Positions 1 through 13,800 of a stretch of DNA of 64,000 nucleotides are shown here, in pieces. The stretch spans positions 4,798,160 through 4,862,159 of the forward strand of contig NC_092465.1 of NCBI RefSeq assembly GCF_047495875.1, given 5' to 3'. How positions within the stretch are numbered: the first letter of the stretch is position 1; each line of letters starts with the position of its first letter. The translations under genes were made by a program, and so were the position numbers. The DNA is from Pithys albifrons albifrons. Taxonomy: Eukaryota > Chordata > Aves > Passeriformes > Thamnophilidae. The notes beneath the pieces were generated by a model, which was not told the origin of the DNA, did not search any database, and was given only the letters and a program-made list of their open reading frames with translations.

Positions 1-2203
1 GAAAGGGTAATGCCAACACCATCAGGACATGACATCAGCCTCCTCAAGATTCATCAGCAACCCAATAACTCATTACATGATCCCAGCAAAGTATTCTCCC
101 TTCAGATGTTGCAAGTAGTGACATGACACTTCTGATGGTGACATGACTTGGCATATGTTGGTCTCTAGATGACATCTCCTTGAACCATGGAAACTAACAG
201 CTTTGGAAAACTGGAAAATCTTAAAGTGATTCAACAGCAAGTTCTGTTTAACTACAATATGAACTATTCTCTTCCTACACTGTCTCTCAGAGTTGTTTTT
301 AGGATTCTCATTCCCCAGCTCCCTGCTCACAGCACACTTTGGGATTGACAGCAAAACCAGCAGGAAGATGCTTTATAATTTCACCTGGAGATGATCTCAC
401 CTGGGATTATTTGCAGGGAATAGAGTGTAACGTATTTTGAAGACTGAGCCATGTATCCCTGTGTAAGCAAAGGGACTGTATCAGTGCAGGGCCAAGACCT
501 CACTCAAACAAACACTGCAGCTCATCTCCTCTTTATCCATCCTTTTCCTCCCACCTCCAAAGAATGTCCTGGTTGCCTCCAGGGAGAAACAGTGCTGGAG
601 GAAACAGCTGGGAGGAAAAACTTTTGGAATAGAAAACCTGAATTCCATGAAACATGAAATTATTCAGGGACCCTCTCCAACGTTGCTAATTACTTTGGAA
701 AAAATCAATATCACATTTATTATGTTTCAGGATGTGGTGTAATATTACTATGGCCTTTGGTACAGTCAAAAATGAGGAATTTTGTTCTCTCTAGCACTTG
801 GAGGAAAAACGCAAAGGCACCTCAGAAAGGACAACAAAGTTGTGCAGAGAGTGCTTTCCTAACTCCATTATGTGCCTGGCTAATTCCATGAAGCATGAGC
901 ATCTTGGGAAGTTGTCACTGTACATTTGATGGTGGGTGTTCTTACTATCCACACAAACCTTTACTCTTTAGAATCCCAACAGAAACTTACCTTGAGTTCC
1001 AGAGGTTAATAGTGTGAGAAGCAGGTGGGAGAGAAGATGTATAATTTTATGTTTTCTTACATGTTTGAAAGGAGAGAGCTTTTGGTTTTATTGAATGTTT
1101 TATCCCTCTTGCATTAGGAAAGTTTATATGATCTCAGAGTTTACCTCCTGGTAAGTAATATACACCACTTAGTATTTTATTTACTGCTTCATTTTTTTAT
1201 CATCTCTGCACAAGTTAAACTACCTTATTATTGCCTGCAATATAAAGCCAAAATTATCTCAAGGTTTCTCTTTTTTCTACAGTTTACATTTTTTTCTCAG
1301 TACATCCCTTTATTAGTGTTGTACATTCTAAGAAATAACCAAAATTGAAGACATAATTACAGGTGAGGCCATAACATTGAAAGGATTTGCTGATACCTTA
1401 ACCTCTCCAGTAGTAAAAAATGCAGCAGAAAAATAATCTAGTATTTTGTTTGCCTTTCATTCTACCATTATGACCAGAGATAGTATTGTATATTCCACTT
1501 CAGAACTCAAAAAAATCTGCTAGAATGAATTAAAATAAATATGTTTACTTTTACCAGCAACTGTAATGCTTTTAAGAGTTGCTTTCTAGTTAAAAGGTAC
1601 AGACTGGGTGGTTCTTTTTGTTCTTTTGCAATCATAGCATCATCTAAGCTGATAAGCATCCTGACACTCACAGACCTTAGGATTAGAAATACTGGCTTGT
1701 AATCTTTCTGAGAGCTCCTGGAGCAATCCAGAGGCCAAACTCTATTACCCTACATTGGTACAATATTGCTTCACAGAAGAACCTGAAGAAAAGTAGTAAT
1801 TTGAATGGATGGGAGCTCACATGGAGGCTCCCATCTATTTTATCCAGAAAATCCAGGAGTGCAGTCTGTACTTTGTGACCCTGTGAGCCAGTGTGGGAAA
1901 AAAACATCCTCTTTAATTGCAAAGAATAAATTCCAGCTTGGTTTTCTTAACGTTTCCTTTTCCTGTCCTCCTTACAGGTTTGCAGATGTCTTGCAAAGTG
2001 CCTCCTCATTTCTTGCTGGAAGAGCAGTGCAACATTAACAAAATAAAGATACAAATCCTATTTCTTCCTCCACATTCTCACATTGCTTTGGCCAAGTCGA
2101 TCCAAATTTTGATCTTGTATCTTATTTGAGGCTATACCAACATTTTTTTCTGCAAAGCATTGATTGTCTGAGGATCCATAAGCTGTACATAGGTGTATAT
2201 ATT

Positions 2204-2204
<1 letters not shown>
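1..2204. other. Upstream flank, nothing recognised
   Basis: AT-rich single-copy-looking DNA without a recognisable gene or repeat. A good acceptor-like tract ends at 1978 (TTCCTTTTCCTGTCCTCCTTACAG region) and is followed by AATAAAG near 2040, but I see no matching donor or open frame that would make an exon. Confidence 0.5.

Positions 2205-2269
<65 letters not shown>
2205..2269 (+). repeat. (CTAT)n microsatellite
   Basis: An uninterrupted run of about 16 CTAT units. It is pure, so probably length-polymorphic. It runs straight into a splice-acceptor-like sequence (CGTTTCAG at 2269-2276). Confidence 0.98.
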
Positions 2270-2276
2270 GTTTCAG

Positions 2277-2329
2277 GCCCTCTGGCCAGGAAGAAGCTGC
2301 ACAAACAGCCCAGAAACTCTCTGAGGAAG
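2277..2329 (+). ncRNA. Candidate short exon, possible lncRNA
   Basis: A 53-nt segment lies between an acceptor-like TTTCAG (ending 2276) and a near-perfect donor GAAG|GTGAGT (2330). The pyrimidine tract is largely the CTAT microsatellite. Two of the three frames are open, but 53 nt is too short to argue for coding. It lies 20 kb upstream of the LRP1B-like start on the same strand. It could be an exon of an upstream non-coding transcript or a chance splice-site pair. Confidence 0.22.
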
Positions 2330-5300
2330 GTGAGTTCTTAGTTTACTGAAAGGACCAAACTAGAGGCATTTGCTCTTACTTTTCTTTTCAGTCTAATTTC
2401 TAATTTTGTTTACTTTCTTGATATGACCACTGACATCTGAGGAGAAGAGATTGCTGACTGTAAATATATCTCTCTTTGGCAGAGTCATCCCTGTCATTTG
2501 TGCTGACTGTATGAATATCTAGGTAGCTAATAGAGCAAGGGAAGGTGTTATTTTTTCAAAGGGGGAAAAAAAGAGCTCTCTCTGTGTGGTGCTGGGAGAA
2601 AATATGGCATCTTCTTAAACAATTCAGTTAGGAAGAAATTTTGAGTTCAAGTGAAAAATGCCTGTTTTCAGTTACTCCCATGTAGGTTTGAAATTACTTC
2701 ACTGAAGCAAGCAATTTATTTTTTTGTTACCTTGGGCTAAATGCTCAGAAATCAGCTGCATTACACCACTCTACATTTTTCCCTACTGAAAAGGCAGAAC
2801 ATCACACTTTTTAATGGTGAAGAAGGAGGAATTAGCACTGTATTTGGAGAGGAAACTTTAGCTCCTGTGTGACACACTTGCCAGGGAAGTAGCACACATG
2901 AGCACAGGGCTGCAGCCTGCCCTCCTCGGGCAGGTGGATACACACATAAGTGGGTCCTTCTAGCAGGGACAAGGATGAGGCTGAAGCCAAGTCTAAGCAC
3001 ATTGAAGAAAAAAAATTAAAAACACCCACCCAAATCATCGACTTTCAGTGTGTGAATTAGTCAGCCTAAAGTCAACCCAATTACTGTCTCTGCAGTGTTC
3101 ATTCTAATTCTTTCTGGATATTTTTATTCATTTCCTTGAGCTTCCCTCAGGCTGGATTCTGAGTTTTTAAGTTAATTTTTAATTCTGGGATTATTTGTTT
3201 TAGAAACTTCAGAATATTCGTAGTCTTCACATAGCAGCTATCATGGCTTAATGGACTTAGCCCACAGCTCTCTATCTCATACTAAACGAAGGGAAAATAA
3301 AAATCTATTAAGCACTGATTTTATAATAACTCTGAAATTATGTGAATTATATTTTTCTGTAAAAAAAAAGCTTTTAAATTCAAAACTAAGGAAACCATCT
3401 CTGTTTATTCATAATGGCTTTTAAATCAAATTACTGGTTTGGGGGTTTATTACTGTTAAATTTTTTACATTAAAATATGTAAAATAACCCAGTATTCTAT
3501 TTCAAATCTGGTGAGTTTTACAGAACACTGTAACCATGAACATGAACAAATTTGATGTAACTCTAAATGTCCATTGCAGTGAGGATTAAATTAGTTATTA
3601 ATTGCTAGCTAGTTGTTATCTTATTGAATAAGATTATTCAGATTTGGAGTTTCTTCTAAAAACATTTCAAAGAGAAGGAGAGGTAGAATATCCTGAAATC
3701 TCTGCTTAACAGGCAGGATAAACAAGAGAGGAAAGGGGAGAGAAATAAGGATGGAGCGGATGGGAGATTAGAAACATCTATTGTCCTAACAGTCAACTTT
3801 GAAAAAGTTCAATGGAACATAAAGCCTTTCTAGTGAGAGCTTTGAAAAGAAAGGGAATAAAAATGACCATTTTAAAACAGCAAACATATTCACTTGTGGC
3901 TCTATTAGTCCAGCAATACACCCACAGCTTCCCTCCACACCAAAGGGAGCAGTCCACGTGCATCAGCAGACTGACAAGGCAAACTAACAACATTCTCTGC
4001 AGGGAGCAATATTTGATATCACTCAGTAGAGTCTTTCATAATTCCATAAATCTGTTGTGGGTTTGGTTTTGTGTTTGGTTTTTTTTTCAAAATCACCAGT
4101 AGCAAACCTATTTTCTCTATTTGCATATACTCATCCTCTCCAGAAAAGTACTAAAAATATGTGCAATCATTGTGGGTCTCTTTTTCCTATTTGTAAACTT
4201 AGCATTGTTCTACCAATAGAACCCCACAGTTTTAGTCCTTCTCTGAAATTCAGATTTATGCGAATTTGACATTACTATTACTGAACAATATCTATATATC
4301 TATGAGGTCCATAGTAGCAACACCTTGCATAAATTTAAATTATGTCAATAAAATTGAATTCAAGTAAAATTTGCTGGCATTTTCAGGTTCTCTTAACAAG
4401 CAGAAGACAAAGATGTAAGCTGAATCATGACTGCATATTGCTATTGCAATATTATCTCATTCCATCAAACAAATTTGAACTACATGAGTCAAGGTGAGAT
4501 TGGATCAGAAATGGGATGGAAGGAGCAGCAGCAGCTATTTTTCTGCAGGTTGATCTCCCACAATACATTCTTGCTGATAACTCTGGGGTGAGATCTCTTT
4601 GTGCCAATGCACACAGTTTAATCTCTCACCTTGAAGTTAATTTTATACTGCAGTGGGCAGAGCAGCCATTATGTATGGGCAGAATGAAATTCAGAGAAAC
4701 TGGTTTCACAGGTACACAAGACCTGTGAGTGCTCGAGTGCTGCTACAATGCCTGTCTGCCTGAGATGGCTCAGCAGTAGGACATTACAACTGTAGAAATA
4801 CAAATACATCTCCCCAGACAGCCACAAGTAATTTCAGTCTAGAATTAAAAAAAATGGTCAGAAATAGCAAAACCCAAAGGTTGTAGGTATTAGGATCTTG
4901 GACTAAAAGTTAAATGCCTCAGAAGTATGAACCAAAACACCACGCACTGAGGGGGACGTTCTCTGATTGAAAACAAGAAATCCTGATGACAGAGGTGAGT
5001 CTAAACTGGCATTGCTGTTCTGAGCTCAGCATGTTACCTGTGCCCATAGGCATCTTGGAAAGGTAGCAGCCCATCACTGCTCTTCCAGGCAGGACTTTCC
5101 CCTTTGAAAACCCAAGTGGATGATGAGGTACTGCTGACCCAAACACAACATAAGAGCTTCTGAAGAACAGATCCATTTCTAGACCCACCCTAAGCAGATA
5201 TGAACTCCTGCCTTCTTGTGCCACGAGGTGCCTGGTAGGAGGCACACACTTTGGGCCTCCTGTTTCAACTTGCCAGAGCACCAGAAGTGGGGAGGAACAG

Positions 5301-7732
5301 GCTTTTCTGAGTTTAACATTTATGGCTCTTGGTTAGCATAAAACAGCTCTGGTTCCATGTATTGCTCCAATACATCTTATTCTTCATACTATAAATAGTT
5401 ATCAGATGGATATTTGCATGGAGATAACTCTGATTAATAGAGCATTATCAGGACACAATCATGAGAGAAAAAAGGAAAAAAAAAGGCAGATTTGATGGGT
5501 ACTGCAAGGTAACTATTACTTCTTCATGAATGGGATAACAGCTATCTGAGCACATTGTGCAGCATAGAATAAACTGGATAAAATTCTGAGGAATTCAGGT
5601 TTGAACTAACTTATTTTTTCTCCCTCTTCTTTCTCAATAAATTTTCGTAGGAATAGGGAATGTTTAGGGGAGAAGTGATATAGGGCTATGGTGACTCTAG
5701 TTTTGCACCTGGAATTCCTTAGGTTAGAGATAGATGCTTAGAATTAGTCAGAATTCCTGCATCAAGGTTTCTAGTTTTCTTCAAATAAAGCTGCTTTTAC
5801 CAATATGCTCCTAACTCATTATTTTATCTTGACCACATAATTCTTGGCTCATGAGGTCCTAAGAAATGTATCAAACCAGTTTGGACATATGTCCTGATGC
5901 ACCCCTGTACTGGGATGTGAATTAAAGCCTTATTTGCAGGACCAAAGGTTTGTCTGTAGAAGCTGTGAATGGGATGTTCTTGGCATTTCTGATGCACAGA
6001 GTAGGAACCAGTACTTACATGTAGGTGCTGCCTGACTGTGTTTCCCACCCAGAGCCCTTACATAGTTTATTATTCTTACTGGTATGGGAGTGCAGCAACA
6101 CTCTGCTGGGCTGCTGCCAAGCTGAGGACACTATTAAAACTGCATTTCAGGGTTTACACTTTGAGTGCTCTTTGATGCAACTTTAGATTTCGGCTGAAAT
6201 GCTGTAATGCTGGAGCAATGTCTAAAAAACAAAACTTTAGAACTGCAACATATAAATCTTTACCTAACACTGCCTTTCAGCTGAGACAGGTACATTTGCA
6301 AGGGGAAACCAAAGCCCTTGGTGCTTCTGGCTACAGCAGAGATTCAAATGGAGAGGGGGAAAAAGAGAAAGTCTTGTTCTTTCCTGTTGTTTTTTATTGC
6401 TGTCAGGATTCATATCTGGCTCATATCCATTCCCAGTGACATCCCAATATCTGAGCAAGATGGGAACCATGGCATAAATATGGAGTACAAGGATTTACAC
6501 GAGGTTGTGGCAGACAGAACTGGCTGAGGTGGCAGCAAATCTGTAAGGGCCACAAAGATTATTTCCTCTAAGCCAGAGTAAGGGTTGGTCTAAGTGAGTA
6601 ACGGGCAGGCTGGGGCAGCAATGGGAGAGTATGAAAACAGGTGCTGAGGTAAAGAGGCTGACAGAAGCTGTCAGGATCTTTCCACAATAGGAGAGGATCA
6701 ACAGAAATTTTGTGTGCATGAGCTATAATCAAGCAGTGCAAAGCATTTAGCAAGTGTCAGACTTAAGTCTGAGGCTCAGGACTACCTTTTCTCATCTTTC
6801 TGTTCATAATTTACATTAATTTCACTGAAATTTAAAATAAAATTGAAGGGAATCATAAGTTAACTAATAATCATTAATCCTAAACTATATTGGGTTTGTC
6901 TGTAAGGAGCACAAAACCAAACCAAATTAATCTCTGAATATCAAAGCAATTTCAAACCAGAGCTATAATTTTAACATCTTTTGACTTAAAGCAGAAAGAC
7001 TTTTTCTGTTTAATTTAGGTAAGGTTTGAGATCAATTTTTGCTCCTCTGGATTAACTTTTTTGCATCCCTAATTTACTAGTTTGATAAATAAAAGACATA
7101 TAATTGCCATACCTATGCCTGTACCTTTGCAATTTAAGGATCAGAACATGTAAATTCTATCTTGAAATTATTGAAGATTTTAATCTTCTCATCTAAGGCC
7201 CAGTACAACTATATGATTGTACAGGTGTGCATTGGCTTCCTAACAAGGTCCAAGATGCAAATCTCTCTTATCAAGCCAATTTTTATTCAAAGAAGTAAAA
7301 CTAATAATTAAACCAATTTTTTTTCTCATCATCATTAGGTGGGAGAAGTAAGAACACTGGGAAAGAATAAGACACCTGAATATTATATTGTAAGATATTC
7401 TTATATTCCCCTGTTGAGCATGCTGTTAAAAACAGCTTTTGATATATTTCTTCAGCCATACTCAAGAAAAAATGGTTGTCTTCATCAACAGAGGCAAAAG
7501 AAATCTTTTTTCTCTTTCTCTTTTTGCTCAGATCTCATATTTCTGTGGTTGCTATAGCAAGCTATTACTGGAACTCATATCTAATAAGTTTTCTTCTCCA
7601 TCACCAAATAAGTCCCTAATACCCAGTATTCCAAGATGTTTGTTTTAGATATTGTTCTCCATGATCTCTTTTTTCTTTTTTCTTTTTTTTTTCCCAACCT
7701 GTAAAAGTGTCAAGGCTTTATTTTCTCTCCAG
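2330..7732. other. Upstream flank, nothing recognised
   Basis: AT-rich unique-looking sequence. Open frames are all below 125 codons with no domain, and I see no CR1, LTR or RNA gene. Confidence 0.5.
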
Positions 7733-7894
7733 ACACCTTCTAACTTCAAAGTTTCTGAATTTAATATAATTCCTCCATTGTCAAGCAACAGACACCAAGA
7801 TACACAGCAAACCACTCTTAGTTGTTTCATTTTTGCTCTCTTGTGAAGCTGAACAGTTCCTGTTTCTGCTGTAGCTGACAAGGACCAGTGTCAG
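7733..7894 (+). ncRNA. Candidate non-coding exon, possible lncRNA
   Basis: A 162-nt segment is flanked by a strong acceptor (TTTATTTTCTCTCCAG, ending 7732) and a consensus donor (TCAG|GTAAGTG at 7895). All three plus-strand frames contain stops, so if it is an exon it is not coding. It has the same strand as the candidate at 2277-2329. Support is only splice-site quality; chance pairs of this quality do occur in tens of kilobases. Confidence 0.25.
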
Positions 7895-10800
7895 GTAAGT
7901 GCCTCAGATGATGCATAACTTGATGGTGCATCATTTCTGTTATTGTCCTGTCATGGTTATGAATTCCAAAATGTAAAAAGCACTGTATGACAAACATCTG
8001 GGTTTTTTTTTCCCACTCCTTTTAGAGAAATACAGGGAGAAAGATGTTTTAAAAGCAGAAATGTTAGGTGAATTAAACCCCACCAAAAGAGTTTTATATA
8101 TCAAACAAAAAAAGATTCATACTTTTAATTATGCAGAGTGAAATGCAATGGTAAACTCAAAGTTATTTTTTATCTAAATGCTTAAATGTTAAGCTGGATA
8201 TACAAAGGATACCTAAATAAATGATAACTTGTTGATTACTTTGGAAGCTAGTTTGAAATTTGTGTGCTGTGCTGCAGACAGTGAGTGTCCTGAATTGGCC
8301 CAAAAGATGCAACTTAATATAGAAAACACCATGAGAGTGTGTAGGTTCACCTGATAGTGAGATGAGGCTTTGGAGTGGGTTCAAAGTGCCAAAGTGATTC
8401 TGTCCACAAGAAAATAAAGCCATTACATAATCTGTTACAACATGTTTGTGAGATTTTTAACACAGGAACTGTAAGGGAGAAAATAACTCAAAATTCAGCC
8501 ATTAAATCTGGCTTGGACTTGAAAAATGCACAAAAAAAATACAACATTGATTTTCTTGTGTCGAGTATTTCAGTGTAGCATAAAACTCCCTGCCTCCATT
8601 TCTACCAAACACTGCATTTGTACAAACACATGCTCACACTTCACCACTGATTCCCCTTTGTCTTTAAAGGTGCCTGAAATTGGTGCCTCAAGTGGCAGAC
8701 ATGGCTTTTATGGTCTGCCTTCAGAATTATAACTATTCTTCATGCATTGTCTGTTCACCTTCTCGAAAAAAGGAGCTTCTATGCTGATTCAGTCCTTTTC
8801 TTCAGGTGGTGCTTCTGGTCAGGTGGTGGCTTTTATGGGCTCCTGGCAGGCTCACAAAGCCTTTCCCTGCCACCCAGCAGGATGAGCATTGTCTTCAACA
8901 GCTGAGGGCACGGCAGGCAGGCAGCAGCACAGACTTTGTTTCCGCAGCCTGTGGACAGATCAGGTGTTACTGAGGGTTAACACACCAGGGAATGGGATGT
9001 GAAGCTGGCTCCTGAATCCCTGTTTGCATTACAACTCTACTGTTTGATTAAAAAATCAGGGTTAGTCATTTCCCTTGGGAAACCTCACTCCCCTCCAAGG
9101 AAATTGCTGTGCTCTGGAAGCCTACATGAGTATTGGCTTATGATCCTCTTCTGGGGACATAGATATTTAGTTAAGCGAGAAAAGCCTTTTGTGCATTGCA
9201 TGGGAGAGGGAGAGGAACAAACTGTGTGACAGCCCTTTCCCTCCACAGCTATTTTACAGAGCCATGCAGGCACTGAAATCAGCTGCTCTTCGGAAAAAGC
9301 TTGGACAAATGGAGCATATTTGATCCAGCAATGCATGCTTTTCACTAGCTCCTCTCCTGGAAGAACTGGTAAAAGAGTGGGGGAACCAAAGGTGATGCCT
9401 GAGAGTTTAAGGACAAAGCCAGCATGCAGTGCAAGAGCAGGACCTTGCCCCAGAGGTATTGCCCTTTCCACATTCCCCCTTGAATGACCTTCTCCCTGGC
9501 AGTCCAGCTCCATCTGCGCTCCAGCCTTAGCAGGGTGGGTGTTTCCCATCAGTGCTCTTCAAAATTAGGAAGGCAATTTTACTTCTGTGTTGAATTGCCA
9601 TAATTAAGATGCTTTTTGCATCTGATGCCTCTCTGTGTGCCTAACATGGATCACATGTCCCGGATCGTCCTCCTGGTTCCTCCTCTGCCACCCACCCCCA
9701 CCCCCCACCCCTGTGTGCTGGCTGCCTTCTGCTTTGCACAGGGAAGGGCAACATATGCTCCATAGTCAGGAACATCTCCCCTCCAAAATTCAGGATGGAT
9801 GGGTGTCCAGCTGCAGTATGAAAGATGACAGACAGAAATGCAGCTCATGTGTAGGATGTGAAGGTGGGGAGAACAACACATGCCAAAACATCTGGGATCC
9901 CTCCTGGTGGGTTTTATTGCTGGTCCAGACCTGCTGCTCCAGCTTCTGGGTTGATCCATGTACTCTTTCCCCCAGGGAATTACGTAAGGGGACTGCAAGT
10001 TTAAGAAGCTCAGATGAGCCCTGAACCTGGGGGTTTCACCTTGTTGCACAACTTCTTGGAGAGGAGCATCCACTTCTTCCTGAGGTGGTAATAAGGAATG
10101 TGGGGCCCAGGAAGTGGGATCATGGGGTTGAATGCCAGGCTGACATCCCACAGCCCTAGGAAGGAGGCCAGGGTGTCTTTTGAATCTGAATTTCAGGCTC
10201 CAGGGTTGCAGGATTTTGTTAAATAGATCTCATTCTCTATGCACCAGACCAGATCATGAACTTTGAACGTATCACTCAGGCTGCTGACAAGAGGGTTCAT
10301 CGAGCTGAACCTGCGGGATCAAACTCTGCCTGGTATGTAAAGTATGAGCTCAGGCAGCAGGCTGGACTTTAAAGGAGGAAATCTCATATTTATTCATGAT
10401 TTAATTAAGAGAGACCAGGCTTTTCAGCCTGTTTTGAATATACATGAAAACAAATATATAGATAAGGCTATCGTTCCTTTTATCAGCCCTGTGTTTCTGA
10501 ACAAAACAGCAATTTCAAATATTCTGGATAGAGTGATTTAATCCATCACTGGGGTCTGACCCTACTTTTCCCATATAGGGATTTAGAGCATGGTGCTACA
10601 GGTTTGAATCCTGAACACCAAATAAAAGACAGCGAAATGCAAAAATCTCTCACTGAATTTTGTTCAAGTCTTGTTTGAACACAAACCTCCCCATGCTCTG
10701 GGTTTTATTCATTAAAATAAAGCACACAAAATAACTCTCACCTACTATTATTAATCATAAGGATTTGCTCAGGAAAACAAATATACTTGGGCTTTCAGAA

Positions 10801-13800
10801 CAAATCAATTCAGAGAAAGGGAATATTTTGGCTGCCATGGCAGCCCAGAAGAGGGTAAAAACAAACATCTTTGCTGCTGGTAGTTTGCAGCTGACTCCGC
10901 AATGGACTGTTGGTGATGTGTGATGCTATTTTTAAACAGCAATTGTTTAATCGCTCTGTTCCCCTGGGCTGAGACTGAAAATGATGCCTCCAGAGCACTT
11001 TGTCTACAAGCAGGTAGAAATAATTTGATCACATCCTTTTTGGCTGCAGAGGAGATGGAGCCGTATGAAGTATCAGCAACATGTTTCACAAAGAATCCTA
11101 ATATTGAGCAGAAGTGAGAGTGTGTTGATCATGACATCTAAGTGGCATAATGTCACAAAGTGATTGGCTATGAAACATGTCACCCTCTCCAACACAAAAG
11201 GGAATAGCTTTGCTAAAAGCTGTATATTTTTTTCTGGTTTCTTTTTCTGCTGCAGAGTTAATTCTTGGGGTTCATGTCCCCACTTTCCATGAAAGGCATG
11301 GATTATGCTGAAGGACATAGGTAATTGTATGAAAGCATTTCAAGTGGGGGTATTTCTGGAGTTGTCTATTGGAGTTGCTGTTGGTTTGTCATAGTTGACA
11401 ATTCTCTTGTGAACTTCTATCAGGGAAAGCAGAATTAAATACATACAGACTTGTCAGGAAGAGAGTGTGACATTGTTTCACTCAGCAAGATCTCAGCTGT
11501 AACCTCCTCACAATTCTTCACAAACAAAGGGTGACCATACCACCACACCTGAGCTTTTGCAGCAAGCCTACATCTTGGAATACAGAAACAATTCCTATTA
11601 TAAATGTTCAAGAAGTAACTCCTGCAGGAAAACATTCATTTCAGCAAACTGGAGATATTCTCTCGGTCAAACTGTGATGTAACTCTGTGTAAACCAGAAA
11701 ATTATGAGAATGAGAAACTTGACCTAACAGATAAACCAAACACTTAAACCTCCAGCACAGAGAGTAATAGCCCAGCTCCACAGATGTCAATGGGAATTTT
11801 ACTATTGACTCCCATAGGGCCAGCAGCTCACCCATATCTGCATAGATGATTAATAGCTCCCCTGCCTTTCAATATCCTCTCTGGCTAACAATAAATTATC
11901 TCTGCCAGTGATTACTTTTAAGATGTAGCTTATAAAATTCTTGTGAAAAGCAAATAGTTTTGCCTTTGGGACAGACTATATTAAAGTAAGTGTTGGATAT
12001 TTTTGAAATCTTCCCCAGATGGATTGCCATAGGGCACTACGAGATCTTCCTGCCTTCATTTCAAATAAGTCCAGCCTGCTTATTTGGGATGTTATTATTT
12101 GGGATAACTGGCATAGTGTTATCCTTGTAGATTTTTTTTTTCAGAAGGAAGGAATTAAGCTTTCTATCAAAGTGTATTTAATATGAGTGTTTGTTAAAAA
12201 CGGTTTGTCTCTTTCTTAGTTTATGGGTTTGTGGAGATATGTTTGTTTACTTCGAGAAATTACATAAATACCATCCCTGGCTTTGTTTGTTTGGTGGTTT
12301 TTTTCCATACTCTTGTACCCCCCCAAAATAGTGCTCAGTACAAGTTAATCTGGAGAACCTGCTAGTTTAAGTTTATTTTCATCATCTAAAAATATTGGCC
12401 AAGTGCCAGCTTGAGGATGCACTCTGCTGCAAATAAAAAGCCTGACTGATAAGTAAATATGGCCTGGTTTTGAAAGCTGCAGGAGCCCTCCTTTCAACAA
12501 TCCTCCTGTGGGCCAATGGCTCTTTAACGCCTCTTTCCATCAGATAAGTCATTCCCATTCTTATTCCCGCTTCTCACTTTCCTTCTTTCTGTTGATTTGA
12601 ATAAGGTTTTAAGATCAGCTAGAGAAGGTTTCCCCCAGGACCAGTATTCCCAATTGGTCCAACCAGTAGTGACTTCCTCTTCTGTTCATTCCTTCATTTT
12701 CCACTTCTGTCTTTCCTTGCTCTCTGTATCATTTACTCACTCTTCAATCCCCTGCATCCTCATTCAGATGAAGGGCACCAGGGCCCTGGTTTACACGAGG
12801 CTTCTGCGTGTATTAAGATAGACAAGGTGTAAGCTGCAATGTAAGCAGTGTCTTCTTGGCTCTTGTGTGATACTGCAGAAATACTCCTTGGGGACTCCTG
12901 GAGTGACTGCCACTTTCTCCACTGAGAAAACAATAATAATTTACTGCTACCCTTGGTTTCTAATCACTTAGTTATTTATCCATGAAAGAATTTCCTCTCT
13001 CATCCTTTTGCAATTATCTTTTAAGACTTTTAAGACAGAATTCTTGTCAGCCCTTTGGAAAAGGAACAAGCAGATGTTGAACTGTGTCCCTCTTGCACAG
13101 AGAAGAGGAGCCTGAACCCCATTTTTCTACATGAGCAGAGAAAAGCTGTCATCAGTCATCCAGGAAAAGGACTGGAAAACAATAGGTTCATATCCTCATG
13201 ATTAGAGCTGATATTGAAATTTCAGTGTGTCAGGACAAGTCCCTCACAGCCACAGATATACACGTGTGTTTTGACATCATCTGGTCTCCTTTGCTGCTGT
13301 TGCAGTATTGAATAAAAATTTTGAAGCCCTTGAAGTTATTTTGCACACATAACTGGCACTGGATATTACCTAATATCAAGTGCCCTTTCGTTTCTGTTTG
13401 AGTGCACAGGTTGCTGTTGCTCCCTCTTTAGATCAGCTCTCAGGTTATTGAAGTGAGTACCCAGCTGAACCAGCATCGCCAGAACAAGGGATCAGTTTAA
13501 CATAAAGGTCTTTTGTCTCTCTGCTCTTCTTTTCCCCCACGAGCATTACATGTATCCTCATTCGAGGTAAAGAACATGGAAGAATTTGTATTGCCCAGAC
13601 GAGAAGGGAGGATACTCATTTAGAGCAGGGAGAGAGAGGGGAAGAGGATCAAATCAGTGTTTTGAATCAGTCACATTTTTCAAGAAGAAGAATCTAAAGC
13701 CCCAAGCAGTGATTCTAAAACTATTATCAATTAAGAGCTACATAGCAATTTGCTCAAGGAAACTTCTTCTAGACCTACTCAGTGTGCACTGCAGAGCTTG

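Noticed and set aside
9085..10151. Two long minus-strand frames (154 and 166 codons) placed one after the other
   Set aside because: No domain, no splice or promoter context, and composition like translated non-coding DNA. The local rise in GC explains the longer frames.
10581..10613. Functional tRNA gene
   Set aside because: The anticodon arm and the acceptor stem are absent, so at most it is a remnant.
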